A DNA stretch of 64,000 nucleotides from Curtobacterium sp. ER1/6 (GCF_001742745.1 NZ_MJAK01000007.1:62001-126000), one strand, 5' to 3'. Shown: positions 54,774 through 64,000, counted from the stretch's first letter. Notes: generated by a model not told the origin, from the sequence alone. Program-made: numbers and translations.

Positions 54774-55643
54774 TCAGGCTCCGGTCGGGAGGCCCGTGGT
54801 GCGCAGGAGCGTCTGCAAGCACCCCGGGGTGCGCACCTCCGACCAGCCCCAGCGGACGATGCCGCGCACCTCGGGCCGCAGCAGCAGGGCCTGCTCCCGG
54901 GTCTTCTCCCGCCGGACGGCGTCGGGCCCGTCGTACTTCTCGAGGCCGTCGAACTCACCGACGATGCCCGCGCGCGGCCACCAGAAGTCGACGCGGTACC
55001 GACCGAACTCCTGCTGCAGGACCGGCGGTGGGAAGCCGTCCTCGTCGATGCGGACGCGACTGACGGACTCTCCGGGCGACTCGGACCGGGGGTCGGCGAA
55101 CCGGAGGGCGCGGCGGGCCCGCGTCATGCCCCGCGGTGTCGGCCACGCCGCGAACGCCCGGCGGAGTTCGTCCGCGTCGGTCGACCCCGCACGGAGGACG
55201 TGGTCGAGCACCGCCACGCCGTTCTCGTACGACGTGCTGCGGACGAGGTCGACCACGGTCCGGACGAGCGTGGTGACCCGACGCCCTTCGATCGTCGTCA
55301 CCTCGTGGGTACCGAGTGCCGCTGCGTGGCGGACGACACGACGACCGGAGTGCGTCGTGCCGAGCAGGGGGTCCGTGACGTGCACGCGCCGGTCCGGCCG
55401 GTCCACGTCGGGCAGACCCCAGAGCAGTGCGGCCGAGCGGTGGGACAGGGTGCGCCACTCACCGACGGTCGTGATCACGGCCTCGAGTTCGGTCCGTGCC
55501 CGCTCGCGCACCGATGCTGATCGCAGGGCGTCGGCCTCGACCGCGACGCCGTGCGTCAGCCGGACGAGCTCGCCCCGCCGGACGCGGTGCTGCGCGTCCC
55601 GGTCGTCGGACGTGAGCAGGACGAGTGGTAGGGGTTCGTGCAT
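54774..55643 (-). CDS. AbiEi-like protein with C-terminal DUF559-like nuclease fold
   Basis: The 289-residue product looks like the actinobacterial proteins annotated as AbiEi-family antitoxin-domain proteins. The N-terminus (~1-60; QHRVRRGELVRLTHGVAV) is a winged-helix-like pseudo-AbiEi segment, followed by SHRSAALLWGLP. The C-terminus has VDFWWPRAGIVGEFDGLEKYDGPDAVRREKTREQALL, resembling a Vsr/DUF559-type endonuclease core (D...E-D...K). No AbiEii toxin lies beside it, so it may be a solitary gene of unknown role. Start M at 55643; a longer frame to 55727 would begin inside the right palindrome. The gene is exactly framed by two copies of a 74-bp palindrome. Confidence 0.65.
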   Translation of the reverse strand: MHEPLPLVLLTSDDRDAQHRVRRGELVRLTHGVAVEADALRSASVRERARTELEAVITTVGEWRTLSHRSAALLWGLPDVDRPDRRVHVTDPLLGTTHSGRRVVRHAAALGTHEVTTIEGRRVTTLVRTVVDLVRSTSYENGVAVLDHVLRAGSTDADELRRAFAAWPTPRGMTRARRALRFADPRSESPGESVSRVRIDEDGFPPPVLQQEFGRYRVDFWWPRAGIVGEFDGLEKYDGPDAVRREKTREQALLLRPEVRGIVRWGWSEVRTPGCLQTLLRTTGLPTGA

Positions 55644-55714
55644 GCGGACGAGCTTCGGGCAGTCACGGGGACGCTGCGGCTCGTCGTCCGGATCTGTGGA
55701 GAACGGGCGCACGA

Positions 55715-55788
55715 TCGCGAAACGCAACGTCGGCGGCCCCTCGCAGCGGAGTACTGCTGCGAGAAACCGCCGACGTTGCGTTTTGCGG
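55715..55788. repeat. 74-bp palindrome, right copy
   Basis: Arms 55715-55746 and 55757-55788 (27 of 32 pair) around a 10-bp loop. The right arm inverted reads CCGCAAAACGCAACGTCGGC at its start and ends TCTCGCAG, close to the left copy. It lies 14 bases past the guaB stop, where it can terminate guaB. Confidence 0.85.
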
Positions 55789-55802
55789 ACGGGAAGAGGG
55801 GG

Positions 55803-57613
<1,811 letters not shown>

Positions 57614-59056
57614 GTGGGTTCCATCACTCCGCCGGGGTCAGCGCTCATGCGCCGACTCCGCCGTGGGGCACCAGGTCGCAACCGCCTGGTCCTCGCCGCA
57701 GTACTCTTCCTCGCCTTCCTCGCAACCTTCGCGGTCGACTGGGCAGTGTCGCCCTCGGCCGAGGCGGCGACGAGCGCCCCGTCCGCCAGCAGCACCCCCG
57801 CCAGCAGCAGCCCCGCGGGCAGCGGGGCCGCGACCGGGCCCTGCACGGTCAGCCCGACGAACGGCTGCATCCGGGGCACCATCCTCGACTCCGACCGGAA
57901 GCCGGCCGCCGGCATCGACGTCGACGTGGCGGGTGCGGGCGGCTTCGCCCAGACCGCGACCACCGACGATTCCGGCCGCTGGTCCGTCTCGGTCACGACC
58001 GCCGGGCAGTACACGGTCAGCGTCGACCAGTCGTCGCTGCCGCGGGGGCAGTACCTGACGAACGCAGCCGACGCCGAGCGCAAGGTGAACGCGACGCTCA
58101 ACGCCAACGTCGGGCAGATCTTCCAGCTCTCCGACCAGCAGGGCGCGACCACCACCGCGGACACGAGCAGCGTCAGCGCAGCCCGCGCCTGGCAGCAGCT
58201 CGCGTCGGGCATCCGACTCGGGCTCCTCATCGCCCTGGCCTCGGTCGGCCTCTCGCTCATCTACGGTACGACCGGCCTGTCGAGCTTCTCGCACGGTGAG
58301 CAGGTCACCCTCGGCGGCCTCCTCGCCTACGTGTTCGCGAACCAGCTCGGGTGGAACATCTGGGTCACCGGGATCGTGGTCACGCTGCTCTGCGCGGCCA
58401 CCGGGTACCTGCAGGACGCCGCGATCTGGCGCCCGCTGCGGCGTCGCCGGATCAGCCTGACGCAGCTCATGATCGTGACGATCGGCCTCTCGATCGCCGC
58501 GCAGTACGCGTTCCAGTACTTCTTCGGCGCCTCGACCGTCCGCATCCAGCAGGGCAACCCGGAGACGGTGACCTTCGCCGGGCTGACGCTGACCGTCCAG
58601 TCCTACGTCGCCATGGCGATCGCGCTCGTCGTGCTCGTCGGCACCGGGCTCTTCCTCGCGAAGACCCGCTTCGGCCGGGCCACCCGCGCCGTCTCGGACA
58701 ACCCGGCGCTCGCCGCGGCCTCCGGCATCGACGTCGACCGGGTCATCCGGTTCGTGTGGACGCTGGCGGCCGGCCTCGCAGGGCTCTCGGGCGTGATGCT
58801 CGGCCTGGTCCTCAACGGCGTGAACTGGCAGACCGGCCTCCAGCTGCTGCTGCTCATGTTCGCGTCCGTCACCCTCGGCGGTCTCGGCACGGCCTACGGC
58901 GCCCTCGTCGGTTCGATGATCATCGGCATCGTCGTCGAGCTCACGAACCTCGTGCTGCCGGGTGACTTCAAGTACGCCACGGCCCTCGTGATCCTCATCC
59001 TCATCCTGCTGTTCCGGCCGCAGGGCATCTTCGGTCGCGCCGAGCGCATCGGCTAA
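57614..59056 (+). CDS. livH: branched-chain amino-acid ABC permease (LivH-like) with N-terminal extracytoplasmic domain
   Basis: The C-terminal ~290 residues are a LivH permease: RLGLLIALASVGLSLIYGTTGLSSFSHGEQVTLGGLLAYV, RTRFGRATRAVSDNPALAAASGI-like cytoplasmic loop (here KTRFGRATRAVSD), and GGLGTAYGALVGSMIIGIV. Ahead of it is an extra ~190-residue part: a signal-anchor (RNRLVLAAVLFLAFLATFAV), a Ser/Ala linker, and a beta-sandwich resembling carboxypeptidase-regulatory domains (GCIRGTILDSDRKPAAGIDVDVAG, TTDDSGRWSVSVTTAGQYTV). Such a domain would face outside and could dock the binding protein. GTG 57614 has GAGAGG upstream; ATG 57647 is an alternative. First of the liv operon. Confidence 0.88.
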   Translation: MGSITPPGSALMRRLRRGAPGRNRLVLAAVLFLAFLATFAVDWAVSPSAEAATSAPSASSTPASSSPAGSGAATGPCTVSPTNGCIRGTILDSDRKPAAGIDVDVAGAGGFAQTATTDDSGRWSVSVTTAGQYTVSVDQSSLPRGQYLTNAADAERKVNATLNANVGQIFQLSDQQGATTTADTSSVSAARAWQQLASGIRLGLLIALASVGLSLIYGTTGLSSFSHGEQVTLGGLLAYVFANQLGWNIWVTGIVVTLLCAATGYLQDAAIWRPLRRRRISLTQLMIVTIGLSIAAQYAFQYFFGASTVRIQQGNPETVTFAGLTLTVQSYVAMAIALVVLVGTGLFLAKTRFGRATRAVSDNPALAAASGIDVDRVIRFVWTLAAGLAGLSGVMLGLVLNGVNWQTGLQLLLLMFASVTLGGLGTAYGALVGSMIIGIVVELTNLVLPGDFKYATALVILILILLFRPQGIFGRAERIG

Positions 59057-59068
59057 GGGAGCACCGAC

Positions 59069-60055
59069 ATGGACTACATCCTCAGCCTGCTGTCGTCACT
59101 GACGCAGGAGGCCCTCGCCCCCACCACGGCGGCGTTCGCCCTGGCCGCCATCGGCCTCAACGTGCACTTCGGCCTGACCGGCCTCATCAACATGGGCCAG
59201 GCGGCGTTCCTGCTGCTCGGCGCCTACGGCTTCGCGATCTCGATCACGAACGGCCTGCCCTTCGTCATGGCGGTGCTCGTCGCACTGGCGGTGGCCATCG
59301 TCTTCGCGGTCATCCTCGGCATCCCGACCCTGCGGCTCCGCGGCGACTACCTGGCGATCGTGACGATCTCCGGCGCCGAGATCATCCGCATGGTCGGTCG
59401 ATCCAGCCTGTTGACGGACACCACCGGCGGTTCGAACGGCATCGCCGGCTCGGCCTACCGCGACCCGTTCAACGCCCTCAGCCCGCTGCCGGACGGCACC
59501 ACGAGCATCCTGTGGTTCACCTACTCGAACAACGGCGTCAACGGCTGGTGGATCCGCATCGCCGCCTGGGGCCTCGTCGCGCTCTTCACCCTCGTGCTCT
59601 TCCTGCTCATGCGCAGCCCGTGGGGTCGCGTCGTGAAGGCCATCCGCGAGGACGAGGACGCCGTCCGCTCCCTCGGCAAGAACGTCTACTCGTACAAGAT
59701 GCAGGCGCTCGTGTTCGGTGGTGCGCTCGGTGCGCTCGCCGGGGTCATCTACGTCCTGCCGAGCTCCGTGCAACCGGACGCCATGGGCCGCTCGATGACC
59801 TTCTTCATCTGGACGGCACTCATCCTCGGTGGCGCCGCGACCGTCTTCGGTCCGGTGCTCGGGGCGATCCTGTTCTTCGTCGTGCGGCTCTTCGTCCGCA
59901 CCCTGGCCGGGGACTTCATCCCCGACTCGATCATGAACGCGCAGCAGGCGGAGCAGTTCTCCTACGTGCTCGTCGGCATCGCGCTCATGCTCCTCATCGT
60001 GTTCCGGCCACAGGGACTCCTGGGCAACAAGAAGGAGCTGTCGTTCAGTGTCTGA
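59069..60055 (+). CDS. livM: branched-chain amino-acid ABC permease (LivM-like)
   Basis: This is the second membrane subunit. The 328-residue product has about ten helices with IGLNVHFGLTGLINMGQAAFLLLGAYGFAI, the LRLRGDYLAIVTISGAEIIRM stretch and the cytoplasmic coupling loop RSPWGRVVKAIREDEDAVRSLGKNVYSYKMQALVFGGALGALAGVIY, all diagnostic of LivM. It ends FRPQGLLGNKKELSFSV. Begins 12 bases after LivH and its end overlaps the LivG GTG by eight bases. Confidence 0.95.
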   Translation: MDYILSLLSSLTQEALAPTTAAFALAAIGLNVHFGLTGLINMGQAAFLLLGAYGFAISITNGLPFVMAVLVALAVAIVFAVILGIPTLRLRGDYLAIVTISGAEIIRMVGRSSLLTDTTGGSNGIAGSAYRDPFNALSPLPDGTTSILWFTYSNNGVNGWWIRIAAWGLVALFTLVLFLLMRSPWGRVVKAIREDEDAVRSLGKNVYSYKMQALVFGGALGALAGVIYVLPSSVQPDAMGRSMTFFIWTALILGGAATVFGPVLGAILFFVVRLFVRTLAGDFIPDSIMNAQQAEQFSYVLVGIALMLLIVFRPQGLLGNKKELSFSV

Positions 60056-60935
60056 GACGTACACCCACACGAAGTCCGACCCGATCCTCACGGTCGACGG
60101 CGTCACCCGGCACTTCGGCGGCATGACCGCCGTCGACGTCGACCACCTCGAGGTGCAGCGCGGCACCATCACCGCCCTCATCGGTCCGAACGGCGCCGGC
60201 AAGACGACGTTCTTCAACCTGCTCACGGGCTTCGACAAGCCGAGCCCCGGTGCGACGACCCGCTTCAACGGGGACACGCTGCAGAAGACGAGCGCGACCC
60301 ACATCGCGAACAAGGGCATGGTCCGGACGTTCCAGCTCACGAAGGCGCTGAGCCGCCTGACGGTGATGCAGAACATGCTGCTCGGCGCCCGCGACCAGCC
60401 GGGGGAGAACTTCTTCGTCGGCCTGGTCCCGGCACTGTGGCGGAAGCGCGAGCGGGAGATCACCGCGAAGGCCGAGGACCTGCTCGCCCGCTTCAAGCTC
60501 CTCGAGAAGCAGGACGACTACGCCGGATCGCTCTCGGGCGGCCAGCGGAAGCTCCTCGAGATGGCGCGGGCGCTCATGTCCGACCCGACGATGATCATGC
60601 TCGACGAGCCGATGGCGGGCGTGAACCCCGCGCTGACCCAGTCGCTCCTCGGGCACATCCAGTCCCTGCGCGACGACGGCATGACCGTGCTGTTCGTCGA
60701 GCACGACATGCACATGGTCCGGCACATCTCGGACTGGGTCGTCGTGATGGCCGAGGGCAAGGTCGTCGCCGAGGGGCCGGCCGACACGGTGATGGACGAC
60801 CGTGCCGTCATCGACGCGTACCTCGGCGCGCACCACGACACCGACCTGGGCGACGACTCGCTCCTCAACGAGGAGACCTACGAGGAGCTGGCCGAAGAGG
60901 TCAAGGAAGAAGACGAGCAGGAGGCGACCCGATGA
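60048..60935 (+). CDS. livG: branched-chain amino-acid ABC ATPase (LivG-like)
   Basis: This is one of the two ATPases of the system. The 295-residue product has LIGPNGAGKTTFFNLLTGFDKPS (Walker A ~45-53), GMVRTFQLTKALSRLTVMQNMLLGA, signature SGGQRKLLEMARALM and Walker B MIMLDEPMAGVNP, then VEHDMHMVRHISDWVVVMAEG. The C-terminus is extended by a short acidic tail (EETYEELAEEVKEEDEQEATR). GTG start overlapping LivM; its stop overlaps LivF by four bases. Confidence 0.95.
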   Translation: MSETYTHTKSDPILTVDGVTRHFGGMTAVDVDHLEVQRGTITALIGPNGAGKTTFFNLLTGFDKPSPGATTRFNGDTLQKTSATHIANKGMVRTFQLTKALSRLTVMQNMLLGARDQPGENFFVGLVPALWRKREREITAKAEDLLARFKLLEKQDDYAGSLSGGQRKLLEMARALMSDPTMIMLDEPMAGVNPALTQSLLGHIQSLRDDGMTVLFVEHDMHMVRHISDWVVVMAEGKVVAEGPADTVMDDRAVIDAYLGAHHDTDLGDDSLLNEETYEELAEEVKEEDEQEATR

Positions 60936-61801
60936 CCGACGCAACGAACGCAGCGGACGCGAGCCGCGCCTCCCGTCCGACGACGGACGCGACGGACGCA
61001 ACGAACGCGACGGGCGCGACCAACGCGACGGGCGCGACCGCGACCGCGACCGCGACCGCCACCGTCGAACCCGTCCTCACCGCGAAGAACCTCGTCGCCG
61101 GCTACCTGCCCGGCGTCAACATCCTGAACGGCTGCGACCTCGACTGCTACCCGGGCGAGCTCATCGGCATCATCGGCCCGAACGGCGCCGGCAAGTCGAC
61201 GCTGCTCAAGGCCCTGTTCGGCCTGGTCTCCATCCGCGAGGGCTCCGTGAGCCTGCAGGGCGAGGACATCACGAACCTCAAGGCGAACAAGCTCGTGCAG
61301 GCCGGTGTCGGGTTCGTGCCGCAGACGAACAACGTGTTCCCCTCGCTCTCGATCGAGGAGAACCTGCAGATGGGCCTGTACCTCCGCCCGAAGAAGTTCG
61401 CCGAGCGGCTCGAGGTCATCTACGACCTGTTCCCGGTGCTCGGGCAGCGGCGCACCCAGCGGGCGGGCTCCCTGTCCGGTGGTGAGCGGCAGTCGGTCGC
61501 GATGGCGCGTGCGCTCATGATGGACCCGAAGGTGCTGCTGCTCGACGAGCCCTCCGCGGGCCTGTCGCCGGTGCGGCAGGACGAGACCTTCATCCGGACG
61601 CGTCGGATCAACAAGGCCGGGGTGTCGATCATCATGGTCGAGCAGAACGCGCGACGCTGTCTGCAGATCTGCGATCGTGGGTACGTGCTCGACCAGGGGA
61701 GGAACGCGTACTCGGGCACCGGGCGTGAGCTCGCCGACGACCCGAAGGTCATCGAGCTCTACCTGGGGACGCTCGCCAAGGACGTCGACTCCGCTCGCTG
61801 A
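60932..61801 (+). CDS. livF: branched-chain amino-acid ABC ATPase (LivF-like) with low-complexity head
   Basis: The second ATPase, 289 residues, has IIGPNGAGKSTLLKALFGLVS, signature LSGGERQSVAMARALM and Walker B VLLLDEPSAGLSP, then the H-loop-like SIIMVEQNARRCLQICDRGYVLDQG. Normal LivF begins at about residue 45 here (VLTAKNLVAGYLPGVNIL). The first 44 residues are Thr/Ala/Asn/Asp repeats (ATNATGATNATGATATATAT) and include a 14-bp copy of the dispersed motif at 60966-60979. ATG 60932 overlaps LivG. The tail may be disordered, or a later start may be used. Confidence 0.93.
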   Translation: MTDATNAADASRASRPTTDATDATNATGATNATGATATATATATVEPVLTAKNLVAGYLPGVNILNGCDLDCYPGELIGIIGPNGAGKSTLLKALFGLVSIREGSVSLQGEDITNLKANKLVQAGVGFVPQTNNVFPSLSIEENLQMGLYLRPKKFAERLEVIYDLFPVLGQRRTQRAGSLSGGERQSVAMARALMMDPKVLLLDEPSAGLSPVRQDETFIRTRRINKAGVSIIMVEQNARRCLQICDRGYVLDQGRNAYSGTGRELADDPKVIELYLGTLAKDVDSAR

Positions 61802-61814
61802 GCGGGGTCGACCC

Positions 61815-61889
61815 GCGGGTACTGCTGTGGGGGTGGTACCCGCACCCGACGGAGCCGCGCTGGCTGCTGATGCGCCGCGCGGCTCCGTC
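61815..61889 (+). terminator. double terminator region of the liv operon
   Basis: GCGGGTAC/GTACCCGC (61815-61822 with 61836-61843), then a 13-bp perfect stem 61848-61860 with 61877-61889 (16-nt loop). The two follow the livF stop by 13 and 46 bases. Confidence 0.65.
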
Positions 61890-62062
61890 CTCACGTCGCG
61901 GCGACACCGGCGTGTCAGCGAGACGCCTCGATCGCGCCGAGACGTCGCCGGATCCGGGCGCGTCTCGCGCCGTACGGTGCGTCTCGCGTCGGCGCGGGCG
62001 TCCCGCCTCCGCCACCTGCGTGCGCCCCGGCCGGGAGGCACGGCCCACCTCCGCCCGTCGGC

Positions 62063-62068
62063 TAGCGT
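62063..62068 (+). promoter_or_regulatory. -10 box of the small membrane protein gene
   Basis: TAGCGT ends six bases before GTG 62075. Confidence 0.5.
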
Positions 62069-62074
62069 GACGCC

Positions 62075-62260
62075 GTGCGCACCCCCGGCCCCCTCGTGCT
62101 CGACGCCCTCGTCTGGGTCGTCTTCGCCGTGCTCTTCGTCGGCGCCGCACTCCTGGTGAAGGTCGCGGCCGCCCTGCTCGCCGTGCTCGTCGTGCTCGCG
62201 CTCCTGCTCGGCCTGGTCCTGCGGGCGATCCGGAAGCGGCGCGTCCGACCCCCTCGGTGA
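62075..62260 (+). CDS. small hypothetical membrane protein
   Basis: The 61-residue product is mostly one long or two adjacent hydrophobic helices (LVLDALVWVVFAVLFVGAAL and VAAALLAVLVVLALLLGLVL) ending in a basic tail RAIRKRRVRPPR that should face the cytosol. I recognise no family. Support comes from the -10 box six bases upstream, codon use, and length. It lies between the liv operon and guaB3, on the same strand. Confidence 0.6.
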   Translation: MRTPGPLVLDALVWVVFAVLFVGAALLVKVAAALLAVLVVLALLLGLVLRAIRKRRVRPPR

Positions 62261-62308
62261 CCGGCGCTGCTGCACCGTCCACCCGTCCCACTCCTGGGGG
62301 CCGCCCGC

Positions 62309-62314
62309 TAGGCT
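62309..62314 (+). promoter_or_regulatory. -10 box of guaB3
   Basis: TAGGCT ends six bases before GTG 62321, implying a leaderless mRNA. Confidence 0.55.
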
Positions 62315-62320
62315 TGCCCG

Positions 62321-63442
62321 GTGACTGAAGTCGAGATCGGTGCAGGCAAGCGCGGACGTCGGGCGTACGCGTTCGACGACATCGCGGTGGTCCCCTCGCG
62401 GCGCACCCGCGACCCGCAGGACGTCAGCGTCCAGTGGTCGATCGACGCCTTCACGTTCGAGGCCCCGATCCTCGCGGCACCGATGGACTCGGTGTCCTCG
62501 CCCGCCACGGTCATCCAGATGGGCCGGCTCGGCATCCTCGGCGTGCTCGACCTCGAGGGCCTGTGGACCCGGTACGAGGACCCGACGCCCTTCTACGACG
62601 AGATCAGGACGCTGACCGACGGCAACGTCACGAAGCGCATGCAAGAGATCTACGCCGAGCCGGTCAAGGCCGAGCTGATCACCGCGCGCCTGGCCGAGAT
62701 CCGCGCCGCCGGGGTGCCGGTCGCCGGGTCGCTCAGCCCGCAGCGCACGCAGGAGTTCTCGCAGACCGTCGTCGACGCCGGTGTCGACCTGTTCGTCATC
62801 CGCGGCACCACGGTGTCGGCGGAGCACGTGTCGCAGGAGACCGAGCCCCTCAACCTCAAGAAGTTCATCTACGAGCTCGACGTCCCCGTGATCGTCGGCG
62901 GCGCCTCGACCTACACCGCGGCCCTGCACCTCATGCGCACCGGCGCCGCCGGCGTGCTCGTCGGCTTCGGCGGCGGTGCGGCGTCCACGACCCGTGCCGC
63001 CCTCGGCATCCACGCGCCGATGGCGACCGCGGTGGCGGACATCGCCGGCGCCCGCCGCGACTACATGGACGAGTCCGGCGGCCGGTACGTGCACGTCATC
63101 GCGGACGGCGGCCTCGACACCGCCGGCGACGTCGTCAAGGCGATCGCGATGGGCGCGGACGCCGTCATGCTCGGTACCGCCCTGGCCCGCGCCACCGAGG
63201 CGCCCGGTGGCGGCTTCCACTGGGGTGCCGAGGCGCACCACCCGGAGCTGCCCCGCGGCCGTCGGGTCGAGGTGGGCCAGATCGCCCCGCTCGAGAACGT
63301 GCTGAACGGCCCGACCCCGACCTGGGACGGCCGGGCGAACATCGTCGGCGCCCTGCGTCGCTCGATGGCCACCACCGGATACTCCGACGTCAAGGAGTTC
63401 CAGCGAGTAGAAGTGGTCGTGGCGCCGTACCACCAGCAGTGA
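62321..63442 (+). CDS. guaB3: GuaB3-family IMP dehydrogenase-related protein
   Basis: The 373-residue product has the IMPDH/GMP-reductase TIM barrel without CBS domains: YAFDDIAVVPSRRTRDPQDVSVQWSIDAFTFEAPILAAPMDSV, and HVIADGGLDTAGDVVKAIAMGADAVMLGTALARA. Where IMPDH reads GPGSICTT, with the catalytic Cys, this protein reads GGGAASTT, so Ser replaces Cys. It is about 30 kb from no other purine gene but lies 5 kb from guaB. Members of this actinobacterial family have an unsettled function. Probably leaderless; 92 bp before glpD. Confidence 0.9.
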   Translation: MTEVEIGAGKRGRRAYAFDDIAVVPSRRTRDPQDVSVQWSIDAFTFEAPILAAPMDSVSSPATVIQMGRLGILGVLDLEGLWTRYEDPTPFYDEIRTLTDGNVTKRMQEIYAEPVKAELITARLAEIRAAGVPVAGSLSPQRTQEFSQTVVDAGVDLFVIRGTTVSAEHVSQETEPLNLKKFIYELDVPVIVGGASTYTAALHLMRTGAAGVLVGFGGGAASTTRAALGIHAPMATAVADIAGARRDYMDESGGRYVHVIADGGLDTAGDVVKAIAMGADAVMLGTALARATEAPGGGFHWGAEAHHPELPRGRRVEVGQIAPLENVLNGPTPTWDGRANIVGALRRSMATTGYSDVKEFQRVEVVVAPYHQQ

Positions 63443-63505
63443 CGGTGGCACCCGTGCTCCCGCGCGGGTGACGCCTTCGGTGCCGACCGTGCGCGGAGGC
63501 CGGCT

Positions 63506-63529
63506 CCGTGCGCGCAACCCGCACGGAGG
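63506..63529 (+). promoter_or_regulatory. hairpin overlapping the glpD ribosome-binding site
   Basis: CCGTGCG (63506-63512) pairs with CGCACGG (63520-63526), and the RBS GGAGG (63525-63529) begins inside the right arm. Folding would hide part of the site, so translation may be tuned. A weaker IR CACCCG/CGGGTG lies at 63449-63470. Confidence 0.4.
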
Positions 63530-63534
63530 CGACG

Positions 63535-64000
63535 ATGGCCAAGCCAGCCAGCAGCAGCACGCAGACCAGTACGGACGCGACGACCGCGGGTGCCGCGAGC
63601 ACCGTCGACGGTGCGCAGGGGAACCCCGCGGAGCACGAGCACACCGCCCACGAGCACACCGCCCAGGGCAGCGGCGTCGGCTTCGACCCGTCCGCCAAGC
63701 TCGGCCCGGACGAGCGCGCCGCGACGATCGAGGCGCTGAAGACCCGCGAGCTCGACGTCCTGGTGGTCGGCGGCGGGATCGTCGGCGGCGGCAGTGCGCT
63801 CGACGCGGTCACCCGCGGCCTGAGCGTCGGCATCGTCGAGGCCCGCGACTGGGGCTCGGGCACGTCGAGCCGTTCGTCGAAGCTCGTGCACGGCGGCATC
63901 CGCTACCTCGAGCAGCTCAACTTCGCCCTCGTCCGCGAGGCACTGATCGAACGCGGCCTGCTCCTGCAGCGGATCGCCCCGCACCTCGTGAAGCCCGTGC
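63535..64000 (+). CDS. glpD: glycerol-3-phosphate dehydrogenase (GlpD-like), 5' part
   Basis: The gene runs off the window; 155 residues are visible. The FAD-binding motif LDVLVVGGGIVGGGSALDAVTRGLSVGIVEARDWGSGTSSRSSKLVHGGIRYLEQLNFALVREAL begins at about residue 75 and is diagnostic of GlpD, the membrane-associated FAD enzyme that oxidises glycerol-3-phosphate. The first ~70 residues are an unusual polar lead with Ser/Thr and EHEHTAHEHTAQG repeats, not present in E. coli GlpD. ATG 63535 has GGAGG at 63525-63529. A GTG upstream could extend it but has no RBS. Confidence 0.9.
   Translation, partial: MAKPASSSTQTSTDATTAGAASTVDGAQGNPAEHEHTAHEHTAQGSGVGFDPSAKLGPDERAATIEALKTRELDVLVVGGGIVGGGSALDAVTRGLSVGIVEARDWGSGTSSRSSKLVHGGIRYLEQLNFALVREALIERGLLLQRIAPHLVKPV

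Larger units (their letters stand above)
61802..62074. other. gene-free gap after the liv operon
   Basis: 273 bp with two stem-loops (61815-61843 and 61848-61889), repeated CGTCTCG/CGAGACG-like words near 61900-61990, and a partial dispersed motif CCGGGAGGCACGG (62031-62043). I see no gene. Confidence 0.5.

Overview
The window is about 70% G+C and carries a dense, mostly plus-strand set of core genes whose order (str, S10, spc and alpha ribosomal operons, then rplM-rpsI-glmM, glmS, acpS, alr, tsaE/B/D and guaB) is that of an actinobacterial chromosome. GTG and TTG starts, AfsR/BTAD- and LCP-family proteins, GuaB3, acidic or Arg/Gly-rich tails on ribosomal proteins, and the absence of rpsN and rpsD from their usual operon places suggest Microbacteriaceae, probably Curtobacterium or a close relative. 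The genus is inferred from gene content and style, not from a search.

Region by region. 1-4800 is the str operon (rpsL, rpsG, fusA, tuf), with a clear promoter and a structured leader. 4887-6783 holds a type IB topoisomerase and a DarT-like ADP-ribosyltransferase with no visible DarG antitoxin. An 819-bp gene-free stretch precedes the S10/spc operon (rpsJ to rplO, 7603-17207). secY, adk and map follow, then an LCP-family cell-wall protein on the minus strand, then infA-rpmJ-rpsM-rpsK-rpoA-rplQ (21740-24905). An accessory block (25061-31275) holds a FUSC-type membrane protein, a 1066-residue BTAD/NB-ARC regulator and a DrrAB-like ABC exporter. truA, a metallo-beta-lactamase-fold protein and a secreted, apparently wall-anchored NucH/ExeM-type nuclease follow.

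From 36603: rplM, rpsI, glmM (+); coaA and a glutathione peroxidase (-); then a long envelope and tRNA-modification run: glmS, acpS, two different alanine racemases in tandem, tsaE, a small minus-strand ORF, tsaB, rimI, tsaD and a DUF4190-type membrane protein. 49275-52014 has a methyltransferase, groES under a promoter with two CIRCE operators (no groEL alongside), and a RarD-like permease. 52199-61801 holds a branched-chain amino-acid ABC system whose binding-protein gene lies 4 kb from the permease/ATPase genes, separated by an SDR oxidoreductase, an AbiEi-like protein and guaB. The window ends with a small membrane protein, guaB3 and the 5' part of a glpD-like gene.

Together: translation (ribosome, EF-G, EF-Tu, IF-1), secretion and RNA synthesis (SecY, RpoA), UDP-GlcNAc and D-alanine supply for peptidoglycan (GlmM, GlmS, Alr, LCP), t6A tRNA modification (TsaB/D/E), CoA and fatty-acid carrier activation (CoaA, AcpS), and GMP synthesis (GuaB, GuaB3).

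Four non-genic signals stand out. (1) At least twelve starts have a TANNNT box only 6-9 nt upstream, implying widespread leaderless transcription. (2) A dispersed motif, GGACGGGAGGCGC or its complement, occurs about nine times, often just upstream of such promoters and twice inside genes. (3) Two 74-bp palindromes of shared sequence flank exactly the AbiEi-like gene. (4) Many long perfect hairpins mark operon ends. No tRNA, rRNA, CRISPR array, phage or insertion sequence was seen.
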